This document shows positions 8,672-18,663 of a stretch of 64,000 nt of DNA, piece after piece. This DNA comes from Bacteroidota bacterium (GTDB lineage Bacteria; Bacteroidota; Rhodothermia; Rhodothermales; UBA10348), in contig JADFHF010000008.1 of the NCBI GenBank assembly GCA_022567305.1, positions 42,961-106,960 of the forward strand, given 5' to 3'. A program made the position numbers and the translations under genes. The first letter of the stretch is position 1, and the number at the start of each line of letters is the position of its first letter. The notes beneath the pieces were generated by a model. The model made no database searches. It had not been told where the DNA came from and saw only the letters and a program-made list of their open reading frames with translations.

Positions 8672-9934
8672 TTAAAGTTCGTCGAACCAGGTTTTCATCC
8701 GATTCGCAATGCTGCGAACCAGGCCGTCTCCGTTCATCGAACCGTGTGAAGCGACACCGACCTCTGTCCGGAAGGGCGTGCCACTTATCATCTCTGGTCG
8801 GAGTCCATACAGGACCAGACCGACCCCTGTCGAGAATTTCGGATCGCTGATCTCTTCGACAATGCCACCTGAAATTCCCATTGGCCGTCCAATGCGGGCT
8901 TCGAGTCCCAGCACTTCTGCCGCCAACGTGTCCGTTCCCGGTATCAGCGAGCCTCCTCCCGTCAATACAACACCTGCTGAAAGGTGCCGGGAGTATCCGC
9001 TACGCTTAATCTCGATCGCAGCGATTTCCAATATTTCTTCCATTCGGGGTTGAATAATCTGTGCGAGTGTGCTCCGTCCAAGACGTTTCTCGTTTCGACC
9101 CCCGAATCCCGGTATCGTTATTTCATCGTCTGCGGCCATTTCAGTGAGCGCGACTCCGAAGTTGCATTTCAGCTGCTCGGCCTGATCCCGCATGACTCCG
9201 AGTCCTTTGCGAATGTCATCGGTTACCTTGTTACCAGCTACTGCAACGACGGCGGTATGACGAATGGTGTTGTCTTCGAAGACGGCGATGTCCGTCGTAC
9301 CACCGCCAATATCTATGAGCGTGACACCGACCTCCTTCTCGTCGCTATGCAATACGGCAAATGACGATCCCAACGGTTCCAGGACGATATCATCCACCTG
9401 ATATCCCGCTTTCTGTATACAGCGATAAATGTTCTTGGCCGCGGAAACCAGGCCCGTGATGATGTGAACGCTGGCCTCCAGGCGGACACCGGACATTCCG
9501 ATTGGATCGGCTACACCGTCCTGGCCGTCTACGATAAATTCCTGGGGGATCACGTGCAGGATTTCACGGTCGGCGGGCATGGCGACGCGAGTCGTATCAT
9601 CCAGTAGACGCTGAACATCACTGTCGGTGATTTCTCCGTCCTTATTCGAAATGGTGACGACACCCCGGGATTGAAAACTTTGAACGTGATCACCGGCAAT
9701 ACCGACGATCACATTCTGTACATCTACCCCGGCTTTTCGCTCGGCCTCTTCGACCGCCTGTTGAACAGCGGCAACGGTCCGATCAATATTCACGACCACA
9801 CCACGATTTATGCCATCCGATTCGGAGACACCCACCCCCAATACATTTACACGTTCGAGTTCGTCCATCGATGCGACAACGGCGCACACTTTGGTCGTCC
9901 CGATATCGAGTCCGACTACAATTCTCTCATTCAT
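8672..9934 (-). CDS. ftsA: Cell division protein FtsA
   Basis: 420 residues from the ATG at 9934. The actin-like ATPase tethers FtsZ to the membrane. Phosphate-1 loop GLDIGTTK lies at 7-14, a phosphate-2-like IDIGGGTTDIAV near 205, and an adenosine motif TGGGSLIPG near 330. The last residues (SIANRMKTWFDEL) form the amphipathic membrane-targeting helix. An in-frame upstream start at 9991 would overlap ftsQ and add 19 Arg/His-rich residues before the conserved N-terminus, so I reject it. It leaves 13 bases to ftsQ and 81 to ftsZ. Confidence 0.97.
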   Translation of the reverse strand: MNERIVVGLDIGTTKVCAVVASMDELERVNVLGVGVSESDGINRGVVVNIDRTVAAVQQAVEEAERKAGVDVQNVIVGIAGDHVQSFQSRGVVTISNKDGEITDSDVQRLLDDTTRVAMPADREILHVIPQEFIVDGQDGVADPIGMSGVRLEASVHIITGLVSAAKNIYRCIQKAGYQVDDIVLEPLGSSFAVLHSDEKEVGVTLIDIGGGTTDIAVFEDNTIRHTAVVAVAGNKVTDDIRKGLGVMRDQAEQLKCNFGVALTEMAADDEITIPGFGGRNEKRLGRSTLAQIIQPRMEEILEIAAIEIKRSGYSRHLSAGVVLTGGGSLIPGTDTLAAEVLGLEARIGRPMGISGGIVEEISDPKFSTGVGLVLYGLRPEMISGTPFRTEVGVASHGSMNGDGLVRSIANRMKTWFDEL

Positions 9935-9947
9935 GGTCTTTCTTTCT

Positions 9948-10727
9948 TTATGGGTCCGTGAATGGAAGAGGGATGTCCCTCTTCTCCTCACGAGAAATAA
10001 TCTGGTTGGAAAAACGAAGGTCGATCAATTGAAACTCACGGTCCTGACTTCGGGACACTCTTTGTGTCCAGAATGCTGCAAGTCGTTTGAGCTTGTCCTG
10101 GAAATGGTCGGCACCCAGGCGCACCGGTGTCGATCCGTGTCGACCCGACGGTTCAAGCCAGAGCCAGACTTCTCCTTCGCGGAGTACAATTTCTGAAATG
10201 AGAATTCCGGCCTCAGTGCGTTCACGGTCTAGTGCGGTCAGAAATCTCAACGTTTGTTCATCCGCGGAGGGGCTGGTCGGATGAAAATCGTCCCGGTAGC
10301 CGCTCAGAAGGGGCACATCATATGACGATGAATCCGATGGTTGCATGGGGTATCCGTCTCGGTCCAGGTAGAAACCTGGCCTTCCGGACGGAAGCAGGAC
10401 CTGCACAATCGGGTCACGCTCCTGAATACCGAGAATCAGTACTCCGGTCGGAAGTCTCGTTATCGTTGTGTTGGCCACCCATGGGTGCCGCGCCACCCGA
10501 TCTGCCACGACTTCTGACTGGATCTGAAACATCACGTCCCCGCTATCCACCCCGGCTAATTCTCGAATTTCTTCAGGCAGCGCATTGGTCGTACCTCGAA
10601 CGTCTATACGCTCGACCGTGACTTGCATCAGCCAACCCCATCCGAGTATGCCGCACGCGAGCACGATCAAAACTACGATTCCCTCGAGAAATCCTGAACG
10701 TCTGATATATCCGGGTAATCCTGGCAT
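9948..10727 (-). CDS. ftsQ: Cell division protein FtsQ/DivIB
   Basis: 259 residues: a short cytoplasmic end, one membrane helix (about 12-34), then a POTRA-like domain starting VERIDVRGTTNALPEEIRELAG and a beta-rich periplasmic domain. FtsQ scaffolds FtsB/FtsL and recruits the septal synthase FtsW-FtsI. Sequence conservation in this family is low, so the call rests mainly on topology, the POTRA pattern and position between murC (5-base gap) and ftsA. The cluster has no ddl gene before it. Confidence 0.9.
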   Translation of the reverse strand: MPGLPGYIRRSGFLEGIVVLIVLACGILGWGWLMQVTVERIDVRGTTNALPEEIRELAGVDSGDVMFQIQSEVVADRVARHPWVANTTITRLPTGVLILGIQERDPIVQVLLPSGRPGFYLDRDGYPMQPSDSSSYDVPLLSGYRDDFHPTSPSADEQTLRFLTALDRERTEAGILISEIVLREGEVWLWLEPSGRHGSTPVRLGADHFQDKLKRLAAFWTQRVSRSQDREFQLIDLRFSNQIISREEKRDIPLPFTDP

Positions 10728-10732
10728 TTGTG

Positions 10733-12202
10733 CTACGACTCCTCGGTTGGTTGTTGGGCTCTAGTCGAATCGTCGCCGGTCACAGAAGGACCATCCCGTA
10801 GCACATCGACCAGTTTTCTACTGTAACGCCAGATATCTCCGGCACCAAGTGCAAGAACAACATCGCCTTCCCGAGTCAAGCCTCCCACATAATCAGGCAT
10901 CTGTTCTCGGTCCCGCACGTAGTGAACCTCACCGTGTCCAAATGATTGAGCCAGATCTGCGATGACCGATCCGTCGATCCCTTCGATGGGCTCCTCACGA
11001 GCACCGTAAACATCCATCAGGACAAGCACATCCGCGTTGAAGAATGATCGGGCAAAATCTTCTAGAAAATCCCTCGTGCGCGAGTAGAGATGCGGTTGGA
11101 ATACAGCGATCAGACGAGCCTCTTTCCAACACTCGGCAGCCGCCTCCAGCGTCGCGCGAATTTCTGTTGGGTGATGCGCATAGTCGTCGATCACGCGTAC
11201 TCCGCTTCCGAAACCGATTTCTTGCATTCGCCTCTGAACACCCGTGTACGCGCGGAGTCCTTCATCGATCTGATCGAATTCCATGTCGAGTTCCAAACCA
11301 ATGGCAATGGCAGCAAGAGCGTTTCTCACGTTGTGATGACCGGGTGCGTTGAGCGTAGCCCGTCCGAGCAATTTGTTGTGGTGATAAATGTCAAACGTCA
11401 TCACATGTCCATCCTGGCGCACTTCCTCGGCGCGAACGTCTGACTGGCGCGCGTATCCATATGTCACGATTCTCCGGTCGATTCGGTCGAGAATGGCCTG
11501 GACATTCGGGTCGTCTAGACACACGATTGCGGCACCAAAGAACGGTACACTTCCGGCAAACTGGATGAAGGATTCCAGCAGATCATCCAGCCCGGAATAC
11601 GTGTCGAGGTGTTCTTCCTCGATATTGGTAATTACAGCTAGCGATGGTGTCAACCGCAAAAAGGTCCGATCGTATTCATCGGCCTCCACCAGGATGATGT
11701 CACCCTCGCCGGAACGGGCGTTCGATCCAAACACCGATACTTTACCACCTACAATTACAGTGGGATCAAACCCTCCGGCAGCGACGATCATCCCGGCCAT
11801 CGAAGTGGTCGTCGTCTTACCATGCGTTCCGGCGATGCCCACGCCGAACTTCATCCGTACAAGCTCACCGAGCATGACGGCTCTAGAAATCAGAGGGATT
11901 CTCCGGGCGCCTGCTTCCGCCGTTTCAGGATTCGTTTCGGGTTCTATGGCGGACGAATAGACCACGACATCGGATTCTCCGATCTGAGAAGCTTCGTGAC
12001 CCTCGTAAATGGTCGCTCCCATGCTAACCAAACGGTCCGTCACATCACTTTTCTGGAGATCCGATCCGGAAACGTCATATCCGCGTGTAAGAAGCACCTC
12101 GGCAATCGAACTCATCCCGATGCCTCCAATACCCACCATATGCACATGCCGAACTCGTCCGAAAGTTGGTTGTCGCCGCAGTATGGATCTATTCTTACTC
12201 AT
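10733..12202 (-). CDS. murC: UDP-N-acetylmuramate--L-alanine ligase MurC
   Basis: 489 residues. It adds L-alanine to UDP-MurNAc in the cytoplasm, the first peptide step of peptidoglycan synthesis. Features seen: a Rossmann-type GIGGIGMSSIAEVL near 24-37, the ATP loop GTHGKTTTTSM near 118-128, the VEADEYDRTFL region near 180, and DDYAHHPTEI near 320, all Mur-ligase/MurC hallmarks. The 4-base overlap with murG (ATGA at 12199-12202) implies translational coupling. Confidence 0.98.
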   Translation of the reverse strand: MSKNRSILRRQPTFGRVRHVHMVGIGGIGMSSIAEVLLTRGYDVSGSDLQKSDVTDRLVSMGATIYEGHEASQIGESDVVVYSSAIEPETNPETAEAGARRIPLISRAVMLGELVRMKFGVGIAGTHGKTTTTSMAGMIVAAGGFDPTVIVGGKVSVFGSNARSGEGDIILVEADEYDRTFLRLTPSLAVITNIEEEHLDTYSGLDDLLESFIQFAGSVPFFGAAIVCLDDPNVQAILDRIDRRIVTYGYARQSDVRAEEVRQDGHVMTFDIYHHNKLLGRATLNAPGHHNVRNALAAIAIGLELDMEFDQIDEGLRAYTGVQRRMQEIGFGSGVRVIDDYAHHPTEIRATLEAAAECWKEARLIAVFQPHLYSRTRDFLEDFARSFFNADVLVLMDVYGAREEPIEGIDGSVIADLAQSFGHGEVHYVRDREQMPDYVGGLTREGDVVLALGAGDIWRYSRKLVDVLRDGPSVTGDDSTRAQQPTEES

Positions 12203-13341
12203 GCCTGCCTCCGTTCGGCGAGTTGAAGCACGTCGGCGGCAATGGTATCAGCAGCCTCCGGCAAGGCGTTTGCTCTTGCCGCTACCGACATAGCTTCCAG
12301 GCGGTCCGGATCGTTCCAAAGTTCCTGCCAAAGGTCGTAGAGTCGGCTCCTTATTTCCGGTTCGGAAAGAATAACGGCCGCAGAACTCGACTCCAGGCTC
12401 CTTGCATTGCTCGTCTGATGATCCTCCGCGACGTTGGGCGACGGGATAAGGATAGAGGGTGTCGCTGTAACCATGAGTTCGCTGCACGTGATTGCCCCGG
12501 ATCTACAGATGGCTAGATCGCAAACCGCGTAGGCCATTTCCATCCGATCAATAAATGCTAGAATTTTAAGTCTCGGGTGGGCCGAAATCGTTGACTCGAT
12601 TTTTTGGAAATACTTGGCGCCTGTCTGCCAGATAACCACCGATTCCCGGTGATGAAGGAAATCTTTGATCTGGCGGCTGAACAGTTCGTTGATGGCGAGA
12701 CTGCCTCCGGATCCGCCGAGCACAAGAAGGACACGCTGGTCGGGTTCGATCTGAAAAAAGTCACGGGCTTCTTCTTTCGAAGCTTGCCCCAGTTCAGCCC
12801 GAACAGGATTTCCTGAAACAACGGTTTTTTCTGCCGGAAAGGTGGAGAGCGTTTCCTGAAACGCAGTATGAATCCGGTCCGCAAATCGACTCAGGATTCT
12901 ATTGGTGATGCCTACATGTGCGTTCTGTTCCTGAATGAGAATCGGGCGCCTTCGTTTGTGCGCAGCCCAGATCACCGGTCCGGCAACAAATCCTCCCGTA
13001 CCGACCGCCACGTCCGCGTCAAAGTCGTCGACCAGATTCCAACTCTGCCAGACCCCCTTAAGCACTGTAAACGGCACCTTTAGATTCTGCAGGGTGATCT
13101 GTCTCTGAATTCCCCGTGCTGCCACGCTATGTATTGGATAGCCTGCTTTCGGGACCGCTTGCCATTCGATTCGATCCTTTGAGCCCGCGAATGCAACAAC
13201 CGCATCGGGGCATTGCCTTTTAACAGCATCTGCAATCGCAATCGCAGGATAGACATGACCGCCCGTCCCTCCACCCGTCATTAAAATCCGGGGTGGATCC
13301 CGTCGATCCGAGGATTGAGAATATGTGGATTTAGAACTCAC
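12199..13341 (-). CDS. murG: Lipid II synthase MurG (GT28)
   Basis: 380 residues. MurG transfers GlcNAc from UDP-GlcNAc to lipid I, giving lipid II at the inner face of the membrane. The N-terminal GGGTGGHVYPAIAIAD loop (about 22-37) is diagnostic; LVLGGSGGSLAIN near 205 is the second glycine loop, and RSGAITCSELM near 283 belongs to the donor site. It overlaps ftsW by 4 bases upstream and murC by 4 bases downstream, so the three genes are tightly coupled. Confidence 0.98.
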   Translation of the reverse strand: MSSKSTYSQSSDRRDPPRILMTGGGTGGHVYPAIAIADAVKRQCPDAVVAFAGSKDRIEWQAVPKAGYPIHSVAARGIQRQITLQNLKVPFTVLKGVWQSWNLVDDFDADVAVGTGGFVAGPVIWAAHKRRRPILIQEQNAHVGITNRILSRFADRIHTAFQETLSTFPAEKTVVSGNPVRAELGQASKEEARDFFQIEPDQRVLLVLGGSGGSLAINELFSRQIKDFLHHRESVVIWQTGAKYFQKIESTISAHPRLKILAFIDRMEMAYAVCDLAICRSGAITCSELMVTATPSILIPSPNVAEDHQTSNARSLESSSAAVILSEPEIRSRLYDLWQELWNDPDRLEAMSVAARANALPEAADTIAADVLQLAERRQA

Positions 13342-14486
13342 TTAACCTGCCGGGAAACATTGAGAAGAATCCCCATCATGACGCCGCTCGCCAAGAGCGA
13401 TGTACCGCCGTACGACACAAACGGTAGAGGTAAACCGGTGACGGGAAAGAGGCCTGCGGCAACCCCCGCATGCGCAAATCCGTAGAACGTAAGCATGAGA
13501 ACCAGACCAACACTGATCAGGAGACCCATCGGATCAGGAGCTCTTCGGGCAATCCGAAGGAGTCCTCGAAACAGAATCACGACGAATACACCCAGAATCA
13601 GAAGTGCACCAATGACTCCATACTCCTCAGCGATAATCGCGTAGATAAAGTCATTATAGGGCGCCGGAAGAAAATCTCTTTGAACACTTTTCCCCGGACC
13701 TACACCTGAAATTCCTCCCATGGCAAACGCAATTTTCGCCTGTCGAGCCTGGTACCCCTCCGCCTGAGTCGAGAATACTCCGGCCTCTTCCGTATTGGGA
13801 AACAGTTTGATGCCCGCGTAGGACTCGAGTCGCGCCGCTCGTTCTGGAGATGTGAGCAGAAGCGAGTAAGCCAGAATGGCACCGACCAAACAGGTGGCCG
13901 CCAGGTGAAGCACACTTACACGCGCAATGAAACACATGGTCACGACCGCCGCCAAAACAACGGCGGCCGTCGAGAGATCATCGATTCCGATGGCACCGAC
14001 CGTGATCAGAATCCAGATGAAAATCGGTGCAAATGATCTGGAAAACGATTTGATGTACGTCTGTTTCTTAGCCAGGAGCACAGCGACATACACCATGAGA
14101 GCGACCTTCGCGATGTCTGATGGTTGAAATCCTATGCCCCCCCACTGAAGCCATCGAGCGGCTCCGCCCGACACGACACCCACCAGCTGAACAGCAAGAA
14201 GTAGCGCAATCGCTACGACGAGCGCTACCAAACCGTACCGGGCCACCTTGTGATAGTCAATGAGACTAAATCCGCCCATAACCGCTAGCGCCAAACCAAC
14301 CCGGAAGAGATGGTTGAACAAAAATCGTTCGGTGTCTCCGCCGGATTTCGTTTCAGCCAAAAATGAAACGGCACTGTACACCGCCACGATACCCACGGCG
14401 GCGAGCACAAATATGGACCACAGCACGAATTTGTCTACTGGGCCTGATATCGAGGGTGCCGCTATGTTTTTGATTCCCGACTTCAC
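13338..14486 (-). CDS. ftsW: SEDS peptidoglycan glycosyltransferase FtsW
   Basis: 382 residues with about ten membrane helices. SEDS proteins polymerise lipid II; the context between murD and murG makes this FtsW rather than RodA. Conserved features include WLQWGGIGFQPSDIAK in the middle (about 112-127), the QRDFLPAPYNDFIYAIIAEE loop with its essential acidic residues near 265, and the C-terminal PFVSYGGTSLLASG. It would work with the PASTA-bearing FtsI encoded in the same cluster. Confidence 0.96.
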   Translation of the reverse strand: MKSGIKNIAAPSISGPVDKFVLWSIFVLAAVGIVAVYSAVSFLAETKSGGDTERFLFNHLFRVGLALAVMGGFSLIDYHKVARYGLVALVVAIALLLAVQLVGVVSGGAARWLQWGGIGFQPSDIAKVALMVYVAVLLAKKQTYIKSFSRSFAPIFIWILITVGAIGIDDLSTAAVVLAAVVTMCFIARVSVLHLAATCLVGAILAYSLLLTSPERAARLESYAGIKLFPNTEEAGVFSTQAEGYQARQAKIAFAMGGISGVGPGKSVQRDFLPAPYNDFIYAIIAEEYGVIGALLILGVFVVILFRGLLRIARRAPDPMGLLISVGLVLMLTFYGFAHAGVAAGLFPVTGLPLPFVSYGGTSLLASGVMMGILLNVSRQVK

Positions 14487-14505
14487 ACTTGATTATCTAT
14501 TCGGT

Positions 14506-15906
14506 TTACAGATCGGAAATAAGTCGTTTGAAGACGTCACCACGCTCTTCAAAGTCATCGAACATGTCAAAGGAAGCACAGGCAGGACTTAGCAGGACGG
14601 TCTCGCCGTTTCTAGCCAACAGAGAAGCATAATTCACCGCGTCTACCATGCTATCCACCATCACCGTTTGATCGACATACGGACCTAGATCTTCGGCCAC
14701 TGTAGCTGCACTTTCCCCTATCGCGACCAGGATTCGGACTTTTTCGGCGACCAATTGCCGCAGGGATTCATAGTCATTTCCTTTGTCCCGTCCTCCCGCG
14801 ATGAGGACAACAGGTTGGTTCATACTTTCGAGCGCAAACCAGACCGAATTGACGTTCGTAGCTTTCGAGTCATTCACGTATCGGATACCGTCCACCTCTC
14901 GTACAAATTCTAACCGATGGGGCACACCTTCGAACCTCGAAAGACTCGAGCGAATAATTTCACTCCGCACCTCCATCACTCGGGCAGCGATCGCCGCCGC
15001 GAGTGAGTTGCCGGTGTTGTGTCGGCCTCGAAGGGCCAACTCGTCTGATTGCATGAGCACCTCCTTATTTTGTCCGGTTCGGATAATGAGCGCATCGTCG
15101 CGAATAAAACCTGCTGCTGACGGCGTGTCCGATAGCGTAAATCCATATGAAACTGGCTTTGAAGACCGCTTCATCGCTTCAAGGCGAGACGTGATCTGAT
15201 CGTCGTCCAGATTGTAGATGAACACATCATCTGACTGCTGATTCTCCCTGATTCTAAATTTGCTTTTTGCGTATTCCCCGAGTTCATTGTCGTATCGGTC
15301 TAAGTGGTCCGGTGTGATATTCAATAACACGCTCACATGTGGATGAAATGAATCGATATGATCCAGTTGAAAACTCGACACCTCAAGGACCACAACATCC
15401 GCGGGATCGACTTTGGTCACGACTGCCGAGAATGGATTTCCGATATTTCCAGCTACATGTGTTTTCTTCCCGTCCGTTCTGAAGATGTGTCCGAGAAGAG
15501 AAGTGGTTGTGGTCTTGCCGTTTGAGCCCGTAATGGCAATAATGGGTGCATCACAGAACCAGGCGGCAACCTCAATCTCCGAGTAAATGGGTAGCCTCTT
15601 TTCCACAGCCTGGGTGAGTACACTGGCTGAATCCAGTACGCCGGGACTGGTGACCATGTAGTCGGCTTCCAGGGCCCGGTCCGTGTGTCCCCCCTCTTCG
15701 AATTCGATTCCTTCGTTTGTCAAAAATGCACGGCGAGAATCGTCGATTTTAGTGTGATCGGTAACAAAAACCACTGCGTCCCGTGCCTGAAGCAAACTGG
15801 CTACAGCAATGCCACTTCTGGCAGCACCCACGATCGTCACGCGATGTCCCCGGACATTTCGCCGATCGCCGTTATTCGTAATCCGTTGTTGAGAGTCAGT
15901 CGTCAT
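14506..15906 (-). CDS. murD: UDP-N-acetylmuramoylalanine--D-glutamate ligase MurD
   Basis: 466 residues. It adds D-glutamate to UDP-MurNAc-L-Ala. Visible features are an N-terminal nucleotide-fold GAARSGIAVASLL (about 27-39), the ATP loop GSNGKTTTTSLLG near 128, LNITPDHLDRY near 195, and VNDSKATNVNS near 330, which is typical of MurD. The gene lies 30 bases after mraY and 19 bases before ftsW. The first 20 residues are a non-conserved extension, so an internal start is possible. Confidence 0.97.
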   Translation of the reverse strand: MTTDSQQRITNNGDRRNVRGHRVTIVGAARSGIAVASLLQARDAVVFVTDHTKIDDSRRAFLTNEGIEFEEGGHTDRALEADYMVTSPGVLDSASVLTQAVEKRLPIYSEIEVAAWFCDAPIIAITGSNGKTTTTSLLGHIFRTDGKKTHVAGNIGNPFSAVVTKVDPADVVVLEVSSFQLDHIDSFHPHVSVLLNITPDHLDRYDNELGEYAKSKFRIRENQQSDDVFIYNLDDDQITSRLEAMKRSSKPVSYGFTLSDTPSAAGFIRDDALIIRTGQNKEVLMQSDELALRGRHNTGNSLAAAIAARVMEVRSEIIRSSLSRFEGVPHRLEFVREVDGIRYVNDSKATNVNSVWFALESMNQPVVLIAGGRDKGNDYESLRQLVAEKVRILVAIGESAATVAEDLGPYVDQTVMVDSMVDAVNYASLLARNGETVLLSPACASFDMFDDFEERGDVFKRLISDL

Positions 15907-15936
15907 GCAGTGACATTCTGAAGTGGTTTATAGGTG

Positions 15937-17094
15937 TCAGCGAATTCTGAGCACTAATAGAGCCGTAATCACGGTCAGAGCCGTTATCAGCCAAAATCGA
16001 ACGACTATTTTGGCTTCATGGGTTCCTGCTGCTTCATAATGATGATGAATGGGCGCCATTCTGAAGACACGTTTCCCTTCACCCGTCTTCTTTCGCGTAT
16101 ATCTGAAATAGGTTGTCTGGATAATCACGGACAGCGATTCCCAAAGAAAGACAGCGCAAAGAATTGGAAGTAAAAGTTCCTTTTTGATCATAAGAGCAGT
16201 CGTGCCAACCGCTGCTCCAAGCGAGAGGGCTCCGGTGTCCCCCATAAACACTGAGGCGGGATATCCATTGTGCCAGAGAAATCCAAAGCAGGCAGCAGCC
16301 AGAGCTGCCACAAAGATGGTCAACTCACCTGCGCCCGGAAGAAGCATCTCATTCAAGAATTCGGAAAAGACGGCGTTACCTGCGATGTAACAAAGTGCCG
16401 TCAAACCGATGGCAACAATCCCGGTTACACCTGCAGCGAGGCCATCAAGTCCGTCGGTCAGATTGACCGAATTTGAGAGTGCCGTAATTACAAAAATGAC
16501 GACGGGTATATAGATCAACCAACCCAGATTGGAGCCCGGCCAGAGGTATTTAAAAAAGTCGTAGTCGAGTGTCTCGTCCGCGACAAACGGCAGATACGTT
16601 AGTGTCTTGATATCGCTGAACTGAGGATGGAAATACAGCACGAGGCCAACCAGGAGACCGAGCGATATCTGGCCCGTCAATTTGATTCGCGCCGGTAAAC
16701 CGCTCTTGTTCCGTTTCACCACTTTGATGTAATCGTCGGCGAAGCCGAAAGCACCCATCCACGCGGTGGCCAGAAGAATCAACCAGACATAGACTTCGCC
16801 GATTGCACCCCAGAGCAGCGTTGCCACAAGTACGGAGAGAAGGATGATCAGTCCTCCCATGGTGGGAGTGCCAGACTTGTGCGTATGATCGATCGCCCCG
16901 CCCAGAACACCTTCTCGAACAGTCTCTCCAATCTGTCTTTTTTCCAGCCACCGAATGATGCTTCGTCCAGCAAAAAGAGAAATCGCTAGCGCGGTTATCG
17001 CTGCCAAAGAGGCCCTAACCGTGATATACTGAATCGCCTGAAACCCAGGCGGTTGAAACATCTCTTCCAGATATGTCAGTAGATAGTAGAGCAT
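15937..17094 (-). CDS. mraY: Phospho-MurNAc-pentapeptide transferase MraY
   Basis: 385 residues with about ten membrane helices. MraY moves phospho-MurNAc-pentapeptide onto undecaprenyl phosphate to make lipid I. Motifs seen: GTPTMGGLIIL near 55, the metal-binding FADDYIKV near 117, NSVNLTDGLDGLAAG near 208, GDTGALSLGA near 290 and the C-terminal PIHHHYE motif near 345. It directly follows murE with a 25-base gap; in most dcw clusters murF stands between them, and here it is missing. Confidence 0.98.
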   Translation of the reverse strand: MLYYLLTYLEEMFQPPGFQAIQYITVRASLAAITALAISLFAGRSIIRWLEKRQIGETVREGVLGGAIDHTHKSGTPTMGGLIILLSVLVATLLWGAIGEVYVWLILLATAWMGAFGFADDYIKVVKRNKSGLPARIKLTGQISLGLLVGLVLYFHPQFSDIKTLTYLPFVADETLDYDFFKYLWPGSNLGWLIYIPVVIFVITALSNSVNLTDGLDGLAAGVTGIVAIGLTALCYIAGNAVFSEFLNEMLLPGAGELTIFVAALAAACFGFLWHNGYPASVFMGDTGALSLGAAVGTTALMIKKELLLPILCAVFLWESLSVIIQTTYFRYTRKKTGEGKRVFRMAPIHHHYEAAGTHEAKIVVRFWLITALTVITALLVLRIR

Positions 17095-17119
17095 TCCCGT
17101 GCGCCGGTTCGGCGCATTG

Positions 17120-18613
17120 TCAGTTTAATTCCAGATGATTGAACTCTACTTCGAACGCACGTCTGACTTCTGCCCGATCGTCAAACGCCACGGACGTTGT
17201 CCCTATCACTTGAACCGTTTCGTGTCCCTTTCCTGCGATGACGATAAAATCTGTCGGACCACTGCCGGACGCAGAAAAGTCAATGGCCTGTTTTCGATCC
17301 ACAATAAACCGGGCCCTCTCGGGATGAATAAATCCTTTCGCTACGTCGTCCAAAATGGCTTGTGGATCCTCTGTTCGTGGATTATCACTCGTTACAATGA
17401 CGCGATCGGCAAGGTTTTCGGCGATCTGTCCCATCATGGACCGTTTTCCGGCGTCTCTGTCTCCCCCGCACCCAAAAACACACCATAGCTCTGAATCCAC
17501 CGGTGTGATTCTCCTGGCCGCATTGAGCACGTTTTCAAGCGCATTGGGGGTGTGCGCATAATCCACGACGATCGACTTTCCGCCACGCCCTCGAAAGAGC
17601 TCAAATCGTCCCGGTATCGGAGGTGCATCTTCCAGCGCCTGGACAATCTTCTCGGGACGCATTTCTAAGCTCAGAGAGCATGCGTAAGCGGCCGCCAGAT
17701 TTCCCGCGTTGAATCGACCCGCTAGCCGAGACTTCAAAGTCATCCCGTCGATCTGCAGTTGAAGCCCGTCGACATGGTCCTGAACGATCTCATAGTTTAC
17801 GTCTGCGTCGGGGCCGGTCCCATAGGTAAGGGGTTGGGCCACTATTTGATCCAGTATTTGCGCCGCCGCCGGGTCATCCGTATTGACAATTGCACTGGAG
17901 CTTGCCTTCAAGCCGTCAAACATCTTTTTCTTGGCGCCTAAATAGGCCTCTTCCGTTCCGTGGTAGTCGAGGTGATCGCGGGTCAGATTGGTAAACACGG
18001 CCACATCAAATGCTGAGACGTCGACTCGCCACTGGTCCAATGCATGGGAGGAGACTTCCACTGAACAACAGCTATATCCGGACGACTTCATTTCTGCCAA
18101 CAATCCATATACACGGAGTGGAGATGGGGTCGTTTCACGAGCCGAATACGTTGTGCTTCCATAGGAATACCCGGTCGTCCCTATGAAACCGCACGGTTGC
18201 CCGCTGTAGTCGAGCACATGCTTAATGAGTGTCGCAACGGTGGTTTTTCCGTTCGTCCCAGTCGTCCCCACCAGGATCATCCCATCAGTCGGATTCCCAT
18301 TTTGGATGACCGCTAATCGGAGAAGAACCTGCCTCGAATTGGTGACATGTACGAGAGCGACGCCGGATAATCGCTCCCTCGAGATCTCCGGCGTCACTTC
18401 GTACACGATGGCAACAGCTCCGTTTTTCACAGCCTTGTCAATGAACAAATGACCGTCTACTGTGTGGCCGCGAATGGCGACAAAACAGTTGTCCGGTTCG
18501 ATTTCCCGGCTATCGAATTCCGTTCGGTCAAATAAATCTGTTTGCCCGGGTGAGAATGCCAGTACGAGACCCTCGGCCGTCAACTGTTCTACAATCGTGG
18601 AAAGTCGCATCAT
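17120..18613 (-). CDS. murE: UDP-MurNAc-tripeptide synthetase MurE (meso-DAP type)
   Basis: 497 residues. It adds the third residue of the peptidoglycan stem peptide. The ATP loop GTTGTNGKTT is near 113-122; TNLTRDHLDYHGT near 208 is the second Mur motif. The substrate motif DNPRTEDP near 407 is the form known from enzymes that use meso-diaminopimelate; lysine-adding enzymes differ there. The start is the ATG pair at 18613. It lies 50 bases after ftsI. Confidence 0.97.
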   Translation of the reverse strand: MMRLSTIVEQLTAEGLVLAFSPGQTDLFDRTEFDSREIEPDNCFVAIRGHTVDGHLFIDKAVKNGAVAIVYEVTPEISRERLSGVALVHVTNSRQVLLRLAVIQNGNPTDGMILVGTTGTNGKTTVATLIKHVLDYSGQPCGFIGTTGYSYGSTTYSARETTPSPLRVYGLLAEMKSSGYSCCSVEVSSHALDQWRVDVSAFDVAVFTNLTRDHLDYHGTEEAYLGAKKKMFDGLKASSSAIVNTDDPAAAQILDQIVAQPLTYGTGPDADVNYEIVQDHVDGLQLQIDGMTLKSRLAGRFNAGNLAAAYACSLSLEMRPEKIVQALEDAPPIPGRFELFRGRGGKSIVVDYAHTPNALENVLNAARRITPVDSELWCVFGCGGDRDAGKRSMMGQIAENLADRVIVTSDNPRTEDPQAILDDVAKGFIHPERARFIVDRKQAIDFSASGSGPTDFIVIAGKGHETVQVIGTTSVAFDDRAEVRRAFEVEFNHLELN

Positions 18614-18663
18614 CCGGTTCCAGCTCCTGGTTTCTCCCTATTGGGTGCTTCATTTTCGATCGT

